Numbered from the stretch's first letter, positions 34,551 to 44,255 are shown. The stretch is 64,000 nucleotides of DNA from Fidelibacterota bacterium (GCA_004124875.1 SCKJ01000008.1:1-64000), one strand, 5' to 3'. Numbers and translations: made by a program. The notes: generated from the letters alone by a model not told the origin.

Positions 34551-35118
34551 CGTGCCGCTATCAGCGCCGAGTCGAAAGGGGCGCCAACCCCCTCAATCGA
34601 AACTGAACACCAATAAAAAGTATCCTTCATTATGGGATAATTTAGTCAAAAAATTTAATTATCCCAAGAAAATATGCTACTTGAATCCGGGTTCACTTTA
34701 TCCCTTATAACCCTGCTTATATTTCTATTATATTATGGGATAATCTGAATATTTTCACTAAGGATGCTCATATATTCGCATATAACAGTGATGAATTACG
34801 GAAAAACCAGACGAGAATCATAATATTCTAAAATTACTGTCGAATGATAGAATTATCCCACTATTATTGTCAATACTTATATGGGATCATCATCATGATA
34901 TCCCCATTGTTGGCAGAAAATTCTATTTGGCTATCCTTGGGGGTTGCAATCGTCCAGCGGTTGGTTGAGGGGATCGCCTCGCTCTGGCTGGACTAGCGGC
35001 CACTCAGCGAGCTTCTACGGAGGGATCTGCGCACTTCTATAGTCGCGCCGCCTGAAACACGGGCCGGAGTATAGATCGGCAGTGACGACGGATTGGGGCG
35101 GGGGTGCAGCCGCTCTCC
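34551..35118. promoter_or_regulatory. AT-rich intergenic region with repeated TGGGATAAT boxes
   Basis: The motif TATGGGATAAT or its complement occurs at 34631-34641, 34657-34666 (AATTATCCCA), 34733-34744, 34851-34860 (AATTATCCCA) and, with one change, 34880-34890. The copies lie in both orientations within 260 bp upstream of the cyclase operon and are far more frequent than elsewhere in the window. They could be binding sites for a regulator of that operon. No gene is supported here. The part from 34900 to 35118 is normal GC and shows nothing further. Confidence 0.5.
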
Positions 35119-37080
35119 TTACGCCTCCAGCTTCTCGTACTTCTCCTTCAGGCTGCCAATGATGGAGCTGTCGGCCAGGGTCGTCGTGTCCCCAATCACC
35201 TTGCCATCGGCAATGTCGCGCAGCAGGCGCCGCATGATTTTGCCGCTGCGCGTTTTGGGCAGCTCCTGGGTGATAATCACCTTTTCCGGCCGGGCAAAGG
35301 CGCCGATCTTGGCCGCCACATGCTGGCGAATCTCCTCGCTGGCCGACGCCTCACCGGTATGTTCGGCCGTTAGCGAGACAAAGACGACAATGGTCTGGCC
35401 TTTGATTTCATGAGCGACACCGATGGCGGCCGCTTCGGAAACAAACGCATGATCGACACAGGCCGACTCCACCTCCATGGTGCCCAGGCGGTGCCCCGAT
35501 ACGTTGATCACATCATCCACCCGGCCCAGCAGCCAGATGTAGCCTTCGCTGTCGAGTTGGGCGCCGTCGCCGGTGAAGTAGACCCCTGGAAAGCGGCTCC
35601 AGTAGGTCTGTTTGTAACGGTCAGGATCACCATAGATGCCCCGCAGCATAGCCGGCCAGGGCGACTTGATGATGAGCAGTCCCGCCTGCCCGCGCGCCAC
35701 CGGCTGGCCCTGATCATCCACGACTTCCGCCTCTATGCCGGGCAGCGCATGGGTGGCCGAGCCCGGTTTGGTGGGCGTAACGCCGGGCAGCGGCGAAATC
35801 ATGATATTGCCGGTTTCTGTCTGCCACCAGGTATCGACAATGGGGCAGTTGCCGCCGCCGATTTTCTCATGGTACCACAGCCACGCCTTGGGGTTGATCG
35901 GTTCGCCCACGGTGCCCAGCAGCCGCAGAGAGGTGAGATCATGCTTGGCGGGATAGTCATCACCCCATGACATGAATGTGCGGATGGCGGTCGGAGCCGT
36001 GTAAAGCAGGGTAACACCATACTTGGCCACAATGGACCAGAAGCGGTCTTTGCCGGGATAGCCGGGAGCCCCCTCGTACATGAGCGTGGTGGCGCCGTTG
36101 GACAGCGGCCCGTAGACAATGTAGGAATGCCCGGTGATCCAGCCAATATCGGCGGTGCACCAATAGACATCGTCCTCCTTGAGATCGAAAACATACTTGG
36201 CAGTGTAAGTCACGCCGGTGAGGTATCCGCCGGTGGAGTGCATAATCCCCTTGGGCTTGCCGGTGGTGCCGCTGGTGTAAAGCAGGAAGGCGAGGGCCTC
36301 GCTGTCGAGGGGCCTGGCCTCGTGCCTGGCCGGCGAATCCGCCATGAGTTCGTGGTAGTAGTGATCGCGCCCGGTGTTATGCTGAACTCCGGCCTCAGCG
36401 CCAATATGCGCAACGACAATCACATCCTTCACCGGAGAGCCGTCCACCGCCAGCGCCTTATCGACAATATTTTTAAGGGCGATCACTTTGCCGGCGCGAT
36501 AGCCCCCATCAGCGGTGATGAGCAGGCTGGACTGGCAGTCGGCCACCCGGTCGCTGATCGACTCAGCTGAAAAGCCGCCAAAAATGATGCTGTGGGCCGC
36601 CCCAATGCGGACGCAGGCCAGCATGGCGATGGCGAGCTCGGGGATCATCGGCATGTAGATAGTGACCCGGTCGCCTTCCTGAACGCCGAATTTCTGCTCC
36701 AGCACATTGGCAAACTTGCAGACCTCGCGGTGCAGGTCGAAGTAAGTGAGCACCCGCTGCTCCCCTTTTTCACCCTCCCAGATGATGGCCGCCTTGTTGC
36801 GCCGCCAGGAGCTTAAGTGCCGGTCGAGGCAGTTGTAGGCGATGTTGATCTTGCCGCCAACAAACCACCTGGCGTAAGGCTCCTCCCACTCCAGCACCCT
36901 GTCCCACTTCTTGAACCAGTGGAGCTGCTCCGCCTGCGATTCCCAGAACGCCAGGCGGTCGGTCTGGGCCAGATGATAGATCGCGTCGTCACTGGCATGG
37001 GCATTTTTGCTAAAATCACCGGGAGGCTTAAAACTGATATTTTCGTTGAGCACGGGTGAGAGACTGGCTTCCTCAGGCAT
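35119..37080 (-). CDS. acs: Acetyl-CoA synthetase (AMP-forming)
   Basis: Acs activates acetate to acetyl-CoA with ATP through acetyl-AMP. Motifs are the AMP-binding P-loop YTSGTTGKPKG, VDTWWQTETG, YFTGDGA and the C-terminal PKTRSGKIMRRLLR with the Lys that is regulated by acetylation. The frame opens at TTG 37095, but the ATG at 37080 has TGAGGAAC just upstream. Length is 653 aa, normal for the family. It stands alone on the minus strand. Confidence 0.97.
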   Translation of the reverse strand: MPEEASLSPVLNENISFKPPGDFSKNAHASDDAIYHLAQTDRLAFWESQAEQLHWFKKWDRVLEWEEPYARWFVGGKINIAYNCLDRHLSSWRRNKAAIIWEGEKGEQRVLTYFDLHREVCKFANVLEQKFGVQEGDRVTIYMPMIPELAIAMLACVRIGAAHSIIFGGFSAESISDRVADCQSSLLITADGGYRAGKVIALKNIVDKALAVDGSPVKDVIVVAHIGAEAGVQHNTGRDHYYHELMADSPARHEARPLDSEALAFLLYTSGTTGKPKGIMHSTGGYLTGVTYTAKYVFDLKEDDVYWCTADIGWITGHSYIVYGPLSNGATTLMYEGAPGYPGKDRFWSIVAKYGVTLLYTAPTAIRTFMSWGDDYPAKHDLTSLRLLGTVGEPINPKAWLWYHEKIGGGNCPIVDTWWQTETGNIMISPLPGVTPTKPGSATHALPGIEAEVVDDQGQPVARGQAGLLIIKSPWPAMLRGIYGDPDRYKQTYWSRFPGVYFTGDGAQLDSEGYIWLLGRVDDVINVSGHRLGTMEVESACVDHAFVSEAAAIGVAHEIKGQTIVVFVSLTAEHTGEASASEEIRQHVAAKIGAFARPEKVIITQELPKTRSGKIMRRLLRDIADGKVIGDTTTLADSSIIGSLKEKYEKLEA

Positions 37081-37126
37081 TTGAAAGTTCCTCAATATTT
37101 ACTGCCGCGGAGGGTTGACCGGCAGT

Positions 37127-38026
37127 TTAAGGTGGTCCCGGTGATCCATCAAGGTTTGTCCGGCTCGACCGCCCTTTGTGGGTAGCTATGGCCAGGGCCA
37201 CGCCGCCCAGTATCATCGCCGTGGATAGACTCAGCCGCCCGGTAACCGCTTCACGCAGGAAGAGCACGCCGGCGATGGAGGCCAGCACCGGCACCAGCAA
37301 CTGCACGATGGCGGCCTGGGCCGCTGAAAGGCCGCGCAATGCCATGTACCAGATGCTGTATCCCAGCCCGGAGGCGACAACGCCCGAAAGCAGCGCATAG
37401 GTGACGCCTGGGGTCGTGATATGACTACGTCCGGCTATCGCCAATCCCAGCACGGCGGCAAACGGCAGCGAACGCATAAAATTAGCGGCGGTATCAGACA
37501 GTGGCGATGCGGATTGGCGTCCCAGCAGCGAGTAAATGCCCCAGGCCACGCCGGCGGTAGCCATCAGCGCGGCAGGTCCCGGGGATGGGGCCGTGAGCCC
37601 CGGGAACAGCAGCACCCCCAAACCGGCAAACGCCAGAGCCAGCCCGGCCCATTGGCGGGCTGTCACCTTCTCACCCAGCCTGAGCGCGGCCAGGAGCATG
37701 GTGATCTGCACGGCCGCAAACAGGATGAGAGCGCCGGTTCCAACCGAGAGCGAGATATAGGCATAGGAAAACGCCGCGGCATAAGCAAACAACATGGCCC
37801 CGGCCTGCCAACTGCCACCCCGGAGAGAGGCGCGCAGCGCCCCTCGGGTCCAGGATATAAGGGCCAGAGCCAGCGCGCCGGAAGCCAGCCGGATGACGGC
37901 AAAACTACCGGCGTCGATGCCGCTGGCGGCGAAGGCGGCCCGGTTAAAAAGGGAGTTGGCAGCAAAGGCCACCAACGCCAGTGAGGTAAAGACAGCCGTT
38001 CGCCAGCCGATGGTATTGCTCAGCAT
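37127..38026 (-). CDS. EamA/DMT-family transporter (10 TM)
   Basis: Ten membrane helices arranged as two EamA repeats are predicted (about residues 10-130 and 145-285), with the usual Pro/Gly-rich ends (GLALAFAGLGVLLFPG and ILGGVALAIATHKG). The family exports amino acids, nucleotides or other metabolites; the substrate cannot be told from sequence. ATG at 38026 with GAGG five bases upstream is preferred over the ATG at 38059, which has no ribosome binding site. Confidence 0.9.
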   Translation of the reverse strand: MLSNTIGWRTAVFTSLALVAFAANSLFNRAAFAASGIDAGSFAVIRLASGALALALISWTRGALRASLRGGSWQAGAMLFAYAAAFSYAYISLSVGTGALILFAAVQITMLLAALRLGEKVTARQWAGLALAFAGLGVLLFPGLTAPSPGPAALMATAGVAWGIYSLLGRQSASPLSDTAANFMRSLPFAAVLGLAIAGRSHITTPGVTYALLSGVVASGLGYSIWYMALRGLSAAQAAIVQLLVPVLASIAGVLFLREAVTGRLSLSTAMILGGVALAIATHKGRSSRTNLDGSPGPP

Positions 38027-38152
38027 TCGTGCCTCGTTAAAATTCACCTGATACCGCATCGGGGGTCGCTACGGCCAGGCTGGTTCCGCGCAATTTCAGG
38101 TGGGATGACGGGGAAGTTACTGCGCTCAAGGCAGACATGAGGGACACGAGTT

Positions 38153-38953
38153 ATGCCAAAGGTGAACCAAGGGCGGGCCATCCAGCTCTATAGTGGCTTA
38201 ACTTTCATCTGCCATGGAGACCCCACATTGAACAACACCATTGAGGTCCTTACGCTGGCCGAGCTGGCTATCGCCATTATTCCCGTGGTGGTGGTGGTGG
38301 CGCTGCTGCTGCGCTGGTCGTTGGATTATCGCCACGCTCTCTACGCTATCGGCCGCATGCTGCTGCAGCTGCTGTTGGTGGGCTACTTTCTCGGCTACCT
38401 CTTTGGGGTCACTTCCGGCTGGCCTATTCTGGCTGTTCTCATTATCATGGTCAGCGCGTCGGGATGGATTTCGTTGGCGATGGTCAGCGATCGGAGGCGA
38501 AAGCTCTTTACCCTGGCTCTCTCCGCCATTGCCCTGGGCGGTGGAGCGACGCTGTTGATCGTCACCCAGGGCGTGCTGCATCTCGACCCGTGGTACGCCC
38601 CGCGCTACATAGTGCCCCTGGCCGGGATGATCTTCGCCAGCGCCATGAACAGCGTCAGCCTGGCGGCGGAGCGCTTCTTTGCCGAGCGGGAGCGGGGCGT
38701 CGACTATTCCACAGCGCGCAACATCGCTTTTCGGGCAGCCCTGATTCCCATTACCAATTCGCTGCTGGCAGTGGGACTGGTCTCGCTGCCGGGCATGATG
38801 ACCGGCCAGATTCTGGCGGGCACCTCACCGGCAATTGCCGCCAGATACCAGATTATGGTGATGTGCATGATTTACGGCTCCACGGGGATTTCGGCCGGCT
38901 TGTTTCTGGCCCTCGTGCGGGATGTCGACGCAGCGATCACGCCGACGACATAA
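38153..38953 (+). CDS. FetB/UPF0014-type ABC permease
   Basis: About seven membrane helices and the UPF0014 signatures RMLLQLLLVGYFLGYLF, PLAGMIFASAMNSVSLA and PGMMTGQILAGTSP are visible. E. coli FetB works with the ATPase FetA in iron export and oxidative-stress resistance. No ATPase gene is adjacent here, so the partner must be elsewhere. The start is uncertain: ATG at 38153, or a TTG at 38228 with GGAG nine bases upstream, which would remove an odd hydrophilic N terminus. Confidence 0.87.
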   Translation: MPKVNQGRAIQLYSGLTFICHGDPTLNNTIEVLTLAELAIAIIPVVVVVALLLRWSLDYRHALYAIGRMLLQLLLVGYFLGYLFGVTSGWPILAVLIIMVSASGWISLAMVSDRRRKLFTLALSAIALGGGATLLIVTQGVLHLDPWYAPRYIVPLAGMIFASAMNSVSLAAERFFAERERGVDYSTARNIAFRAALIPITNSLLAVGLVSLPGMMTGQILAGTSPAIAARYQIMVMCMIYGSTGISAGLFLALVRDVDAAITPTT

Positions 38954-39454
38954 ACATTCGCCACACGCCGTATATGACCACCATCGAGCGGATGATGCGG
39001 TGACTCAGGCCGATGGTGATAACCAACCGGCCGCGGGAAATTTCAATGCCTCCCAAATCGACGGCCGCTGCGGCCTGAGTCTCAAAGTTCGTTTCTGTCA
39101 GCCGGGTGGTTGTGTGGTGATCCGGCCGAAATGTACGGGGGAATCGGCTGGATAGCAAAAGGCTGACAGGTGATATATGGCCCTAGCTGTGCATCAACTG
39201 GAAACTCAGTCCCGCACCGCATCGAAGGAAGGCCGGGCTGCGTATCCGGCCCGTATCTGCTTGGGGCTAATCCAGACCTGAAAGGCAGGCTGACTTACTT
39301 TGAGTTGGTATCAAGTGATGAGATCATCATCTGGCCCGATATTTGCCCTTATTTATGTGGCTACTTTGGATATCAAAAATGACGGTTGACAATGGCGGTT
39401 CAAGATCACTACTATTTGAGCGCCAGCCGGCTGATTAAAAAAAAAGGGGATATA
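38954..39454. other. Intergenic region before the subtilase gene
   Basis: No gene is supported. Short open frames on both strands (38937-39158 minus, 39170-39382 plus) lack start signals and recognisable domains. The region is expected to hold the promoter of the subtilase gene; TTGACA at 39385-39390 is a possible -35, with no clear -10. Confidence 0.4.
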
Positions 39455-40666
39455 ATGTCTCGGAAATTTACTTTAGCCTCGACAGGGATTGCACTGCTGC
39501 TCATAATTGGCAGCTGCGAAAAAATCACTACTCCTGCCCCCACTCAATCCGACGAATTCTTTGGATCGGGAGAGCTCCAGCCAAGCGGATCTCTGGTTGA
39601 GGGCCAATATATCATTGTCCTCAAGGAGGGGAATTTATCATTGGGGAAATCGAAGGCGGCTGTGTCGGGTTTTGCTATGAGCATTATGGCCGATAACGGT
39701 GTGACCGAGGGGACCGTTGAGCTTGTATATGCCCATGCTCTAACGGGTTTTTCGGCACGGATGTCCGAGCTGGATGCAGCTAAACTGGAAGCCGATCCAA
39801 GGGTTGAATACATTGAGCAGGACAAGGTAATCACATTGACTCCACCGACCGGCAAAGGCAAGCCTCCGAAGGAGGATGGTGGCGGAGAGGCTCCCCAGGA
39901 GACCCCATGGGGCATCACGAGGGTCGGCGGAGCAGTGGATGGAACCGGGAAAACGGCATGGGTGATCGATACCGGCATTGATCTTAAACATGACGACTTG
40001 AATGTAGACGTCAGCCGGAGTACCAACTTTGTCACCCGGGGCAAAAACTCGCCGAACGACGGTCATGGCCATGGGACACATGTGGCTGGCACGATCGCAG
40101 CGCTGGATAATGCGATCGATGTCGTGGGTGTTGCCGCAGGCGCAACCCTGGTGGCGGTTCGTGTACTGGACAACAGGGGCTCCGGATTTTACTCGTGGGT
40201 CATTGCGGGGGTGGACTATGTCGCCGCAAATGCCTCCGCCGGCGATGTGGCCAATGTGAGTCTGGGTGGGCCTCCCTCCACCGCACTGGATGATGCCGTC
40301 AGTGGCGCCGCCAGCAAGGGCATCCTCTTCGCGCTGGCTGCAGGCAACAGCGGCGATGACGCAAACAATTATTCACCGGGCAGGGTCGAGCATGAAAACG
40401 TATACACCATATCGGCCATCGGCACCCCCGACGACTGTCTAACCTCCTGGAGCAATTATGGCACACCCATCGATTTCGCGGCCCCGGGAGCTGGCATCCT
40501 ATCAACTAAAAAGGGTGGCGGAACCACCACCATGAGCGGCACCTCCATGTCGGCGCCCCATGTTGCCGGTTTACTCATATTAGGAATCGTGAGCTCGGAT
40601 GGACAAGTGTGTCTTGGTAGCGACCCTGACGGGGATGTGGGTCGGGACACCATTGCCCACAACTGA
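39455..40666 (+). CDS. Lipoprotein subtilisin-like serine protease (S8, 403 aa)
   Basis: ATG at 39455 has AAGGGG just upstream and opens a lipoprotein signal (ALLLIIGSC, Cys21). An I9-type inhibitor prodomain covers about residues 45-125 (YIIVLK...ARMSELDAAKLEADPRVEYIEQD), followed by a Pro/Gly/Lys linker and the S8 catalytic domain. The triad is Asp172 (AWVIDTGID), His209 (GHGTHVAGT) and Ser364 (GTSMSAPH). It is likely an outer-membrane or surface protease that self-matures. The C terminus ends soon after the Ser motif and lacks the accessory domains common in secreted relatives. Confidence 0.94.
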   Translation: MSRKFTLASTGIALLLIIGSCEKITTPAPTQSDEFFGSGELQPSGSLVEGQYIIVLKEGNLSLGKSKAAVSGFAMSIMADNGVTEGTVELVYAHALTGFSARMSELDAAKLEADPRVEYIEQDKVITLTPPTGKGKPPKEDGGGEAPQETPWGITRVGGAVDGTGKTAWVIDTGIDLKHDDLNVDVSRSTNFVTRGKNSPNDGHGHGTHVAGTIAALDNAIDVVGVAAGATLVAVRVLDNRGSGFYSWVIAGVDYVAANASAGDVANVSLGGPPSTALDDAVSGAASKGILFALAAGNSGDDANNYSPGRVEHENVYTISAIGTPDDCLTSWSNYGTPIDFAAPGAGILSTKKGGGTTTMSGTSMSAPHVAGLLILGIVSSDGQVCLGSDPDGDVGRDTIAHN

Positions 40667-40772
40667 AAGCCGGCTTGGCCGCTGCTCCAGCTTGGTGTTG
40701 TGAGAAGTGCCGGGTTCGCTGAAACACTGGAGTCTGCGTGACGTGGGCCGGTATTCATTGGCAAGGCAACTA

Positions 40773-41090
40773 ATGACCCATCTATTCGCCATTTCAGCCG
40801 TGGTGCTCGTAGTCTCTGGTTGTTCATCGGCAGGCAACGGCGAAACCCAGATTATTGATGATAAGGGCTCAACTCTGGCCGTCGTTAGCTACATTGATCT
40901 GGAGGGTGGATTTTACGGCATCATAACAGATGACGGGGAGCATCACGAGCCAGTGAACCTGCATGTGGATTATCAGGTAGATGGTCTCCGCATTAGCTAC
41001 AAATACACAACCCTCCAGGATGTGGCTAGTTTTCGAATGTGGGGCACGCCCATTGAGATACTCGAAATTCGAGAGCGAGCCGAGAGATAA
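40773..41090 (+). CDS. Small lipoprotein (105 aa)
   Basis: ATG at 40773 opens a lipoprotein signal (MTHLFAISAVVLVVSGC). The mature part reads GGFYGIITDDGEHHEPVNL...DGLRISYKY...SFRMWGTPIEILEI, a compact beta domain seen repeatedly in small secreted proteins of bacteria and archaea. Its function is unknown. It follows the subtilase on the same strand by about 105 bp, so the two may be co-expressed; an inhibitor or partner role is speculation. Confidence 0.75.
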   Translation: MTHLFAISAVVLVVSGCSSAGNGETQIIDDKGSTLAVVSYIDLEGGFYGIITDDGEHHEPVNLHVDYQVDGLRISYKYTTLQDVASFRMWGTPIEILEIRERAER

Positions 41091-41240
41091 CTAATTATTT
41101 CGTTTGGGGTCCAGGCAGATGATCTGCTGCCCCGGTCAAAACTTTGTGGCGGAGTCCACAGTAATCCGATAATCTCCGTATCCGGTGAATCGACCTCTGT
41201 TGTGACTTTTTCCCCGCTTCAGCAACGCCATCCTGTACCG

Positions 41241-41395
41241 GGGCCTGTCCTGAGCTGGTCGAAGGGCTTGTCCTGAGCGGGTCGAAGGGCCTGTCCTGAG
41301 CGGGTCGAAGGGCCTGTCCTGAGCGGGTCGAAGGGCTTGTCCTGAGCGGGTCGAAGGGCCTGTGCTGAGCGGGTCGAAGGGCCTGTGCTGAGGAA
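41241..41395. repeat. Tandem repeat of a 23-bp unit, about 6.7 copies
   Basis: The unit GGGCCTGTCCTGAGCGGGTC plus GAA repeats head-to-tail at 41241, 41264, 41287, 41310, 41333 and 41356, with a partial seventh from 41379. Differences are confined to one or two positions per copy. Since 23 is not a multiple of three, frames crossing it are not conserved proteins. A related fragment lies near 4183-4203, so the unit is dispersed in the genome. It lies between the convergent small lipoprotein and DUF5519 genes. Confidence 0.9.
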
Positions 41396-41506
41396 GCGCA
41401 GCGCACTCGGAGCGACCAGGACAAGCCTTGATCGATTTGGTGTAGCTTAATTTCACTGACATGCGGCCGCATCTCAGGCCGGCTCCAGTGATCTGTTAAG
41501 CGAAAC

Positions 41507-42007
41507 TCATGGCTCCTTTTCAGTGTTCCCCAAATCAGAAACAGCCAGGTCTTGCCCCGTGACGAAGTTGTACGAATCAACCACCAGTTGGAGGACTGTT
41601 TCCAGCTCTGTGAGGGTCAGGGGCGTATAGATCATCACGAGCCCCGGAATTCCCAGCCTGTCAGCGATGGGTTGGGGTTCGGCCCAGCCGGCTTTAACCG
41701 CCTCCTGCGCACGTTTGACCGGCAGCGAGGCATGCAGGCTGCCATCGGGGTGAATATGGGCAAACTCTCGTCCGGAAACGATTTGATCATGTCGGGTAAT
41801 CTGTACATCATCTGTAATCCACATGCCGCGAGCTCCCGGAAGTGAAAATGCTGAGGGCCGATTTTCGACGCCAGGCAGTGCGAAGGCCCGCCGAAAGAGC
41901 TCTGCGTTGACTTTTGGCACTGCTTCCACACCGATCTGCTGGTGGGGAACCGATCCTGTGGTTGCGGGCCGCGGGCCTTGTCGTTTGGGCAGTGGCGGAT
42001 TTGTCAT
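41507..42007 (-). CDS. DUF5519 / luciferase-like domain protein (166 aa)
   Basis: The core carries the DUF5519 signature AHIHPDGSLHASLP, then AGWAEPQPIAD, GLVMIYTPLTLTELETVLQLV and DSYNFVTG. Such proteins are named luciferase-like, but their activity is unknown. ATG at 42007 has AGGGAG eight bases upstream and gives the usual length. The frame extends to 42148, where 47 further residues copy the N terminus of the neighbouring TPR gene and would add a membrane anchor. Which start is used is undecided. Confidence 0.8.
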   Translation of the reverse strand: MTNPPLPKRQGPRPATTGSVPHQQIGVEAVPKVNAELFRRAFALPGVENRPSAFSLPGARGMWITDDVQITRHDQIVSGREFAHIHPDGSLHASLPVKRAQEAVKAGWAEPQPIADRLGIPGLVMIYTPLTLTELETVLQLVVDSYNFVTGQDLAVSDLGNTEKEP

Positions 42008-42055
42008 CGCTGTCTCCCTTTGAATAATGGATGCGGCAGCACCGACGACTGTCAC

Positions 42056-42135
42056 GATAACGAAGGCGATGCCCCCATAGAAAGCCGCCACCCGGAATAC
42101 CCTTCGGTGGCGGAGCTCAGCGATGAAGGTGGATA
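42056..42135 (-). repeat. Duplicated 5' segment of the TolB-N/TPR gene
   Basis: This stretch matches 43968-44048 over about 80 bp, including a 26-base run that is identical (CGGAGCTCAGCGATGAAGGT and onward). It encodes LSTFIAELRHRRVFRVAAFY and the start of a membrane helix, in frame with the DUF5519 protein. It appears to be a partial gene duplication that placed a membrane-anchor exon-like piece in front of an unrelated domain. Confidence 0.8.
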
Positions 42136-42185
42136 GGGGGGAGGGCATCAGTTCAGGCGAACCATGGTTTGTTGCGCGGACCGGT

Positions 42186-44066
42186 TCAGCTCTGTTCCTT
42201 CAGCGCTTTTCTGGCAGCCTCCAGCCGGTCCATGGCCGACTGGCGGTAATAATCCCTCAATGCCCATGACCGTTCCAGCGCGTCCGCCGCCTCTGCATAG
42301 CGCCCAAGCTTGAATAGACCCCAACCGTAGGTGTCAAGGTTTGAATAATCGCCGGGGCGCAGGTCGAGGGCCTTTTCCGCCATGGCCAGGCCAGCTTTCA
42401 TGTCAAGTTCATTGTCTATTAGAAGCCAGGCCAGGCTGTTATACGCCAATGCATTTTCCGGATCGTTTTCAATGAACTGTTCGTAATAGGCTTGGGCCTG
42501 ATCCAGTAAACCGGCCGATTCGTGCATTAACCCCAAACGGTAGAGAATTTGCGCTTCGCTGCTGCCACTTCTCACCAGCGCTTCACGATAGCGGTCCAAC
42601 ACATCGGCTGCCCTTAAGGTATCACCTGTTGACAGATAATGGATCCCCAGCCGACTGAGGATGATCGGGGCTTCGGGCACAGCCTTCAGGCCATACTTGT
42701 AAACGGCCAATTCTTTCCTGTGGCTGCCGGTCTCATGGAGCACAGCTCCAAAATTCCTGTAGAGAGGTACCCACTCCCAGTAGCTCTCCCACTGAAGGCA
42801 CAGGGCATACGCCTTATCATAATAGCGGACTGCTTGTTCAGGCTGACTCATGTAGCCATAGGTGAGTCCAAGCACATACCAGTATACTCTTGACAGGGGC
42901 TCAGCTTTCACTATCTGGTGCACCAATCTGATTTGATCGTTCACTCTCTTGTTTACCCAGGCGTCTAATAAATCAGTTATTAATTGTTGAATTGGGGAAA
43001 TCCGGCCACTGAGCCTTTTAGAACGTGCAATAGCTGCTTTCGTCTGGCCAACCTGGCCGGTATTCATGTAGGCGTACGTCAGCCAGGTGAGTGCAGCGGC
43101 GAAATTGCTGTCGATTGAAGTCGCCGTTTCGAGCAGCGGGATCGCCTGTTGAAATTGCATCCGCCAGAAATGATCAAGCCCCTCGGTGTATAATTTGAAG
43201 GCCGCAGCTGATTTAGTCTGCCCCTCCAGGCCCTCAACTGTCGCCTCGCCCCGCAGTATATTGAGTTCCAGGTGATTCTGCATGCCCCGGGAAATCTCCT
43301 CCGCAGCCAGAATTAAATCATCTTCATTCTCTGCGTCCACCTTATGGCTGAAATCTACCCGCCCGGTCTTTACAGTGAGCAGTCTGGCTTGCACCCGGAA
43401 ACGAGTGCCGATTTTTAAAATGTCACCCAAAATCACCTGCTTTACTTCAGTCCGGTTTGCTACCTCCCTGGCCAAATCGGGAAGCAGTTGGGCTTTTCTG
43501 CTTTGTTGGACGGCCTGGATCACATCGAACAGACTCTGGCTGTCAAGGACGTACAGTTCTTTAGAGCCCGAGAGATCGGAGATCACCAGGTTCGCCAAAC
43601 CTCTTTCCCAAACATCAAAGTCAGGGTCATTGGTCAGATTTTCAAACGGCATGACCGCAATGGAATGTTCGTACGAGGCCAAAGCGCCATCGCTGCCACC
43701 ACCGTCCCGCATCCAGCCCCAGATGCCGAAGGAAACGGCAATGATAGTCACTGCAACCAGCGCCTTATTGCTGGTGCCCGGCTTGGTCTGTTGCCGTCCT
43801 GAACCCGTCGAAGATCCCTCGGTGCGGACTATACCTTCCGGCGTAATATCGAACACCCAGGCGAGGACCATTGCCACAGGGAAGCCGATGAGAAGCATGA
43901 CGACCAGCAGTGAGCCAATCCAGTCGGGGATATGCAGGTAGTCAAACGAGCTTTCGATGACCTGTAGGATGACAAACGCGATGCCACCATAAAACGCCGC
44001 CACCCGGAATACCCGCCTCCGGCGGAGCTCAGCGATGAAGGTGGATAGTTGTGACTGTGGTGCCAT
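42186..44066 (-). CDS. Membrane-anchored TolB-N/FlgO-like plus TPR protein (626 aa)
   Basis: The N terminus FIAELRRRRVFRVAAFYGGIAF and two helices (about 20-75) form a membrane anchor with cytosolic N terminus. A TolB-N/FlgO-like domain follows (SIAVMPFENLTNDPDFDVWERGLANLV, about 130-250), then at least six TPR units to the C terminus (for example AQAYYEQFIENDPENALAYNSLAWLL). Such proteins are often regulators or envelope scaffolds, and relatives are fused to cyclase or winged-helix domains. The exact role is unknown. Its 5' end has been copied in front of the DUF5519 gene. Confidence 0.87.
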   Translation of the reverse strand: MAPQSQLSTFIAELRRRRVFRVAAFYGGIAFVILQVIESSFDYLHIPDWIGSLLVVMLLIGFPVAMVLAWVFDITPEGIVRTEGSSTGSGRQQTKPGTSNKALVAVTIIAVSFGIWGWMRDGGGSDGALASYEHSIAVMPFENLTNDPDFDVWERGLANLVISDLSGSKELYVLDSQSLFDVIQAVQQSRKAQLLPDLAREVANRTEVKQVILGDILKIGTRFRVQARLLTVKTGRVDFSHKVDAENEDDLILAAEEISRGMQNHLELNILRGEATVEGLEGQTKSAAAFKLYTEGLDHFWRMQFQQAIPLLETATSIDSNFAAALTWLTYAYMNTGQVGQTKAAIARSKRLSGRISPIQQLITDLLDAWVNKRVNDQIRLVHQIVKAEPLSRVYWYVLGLTYGYMSQPEQAVRYYDKAYALCLQWESYWEWVPLYRNFGAVLHETGSHRKELAVYKYGLKAVPEAPIILSRLGIHYLSTGDTLRAADVLDRYREALVRSGSSEAQILYRLGLMHESAGLLDQAQAYYEQFIENDPENALAYNSLAWLLIDNELDMKAGLAMAEKALDLRPGDYSNLDTYGWGLFKLGRYAEAADALERSWALRDYYRQSAMDRLEAARKALKEQS

Positions 44067-44255
44067 TATGGTTTGGTGATTAGCCTACGGAATGTAATAG
44101 ATAGACCTGAGGATAGCAAAAGGCGGCTGGCTATAATTTAATGGCCAGTGAAGTGAGTCGACCGATTCGAACGAACCCGCGCCCCGTTGCCGCCGCCCGT
44201 TGTGCCGGGCAAGGTCGCTTGAATCGTTCCTTACCGGAAGCCGGTCGAGGCGCCC

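Noticed and set aside
38937..39158. Minus-strand open frame of 73 codons after the FetB-like gene
   Set aside because: It overlaps the end of the FetB-like gene, has no start signal and no domain.
41241..41395. Tandem repeat considered as a CRISPR array
   Set aside because: Units are directly head-to-tail with no variable spacers, and no cas gene is present.
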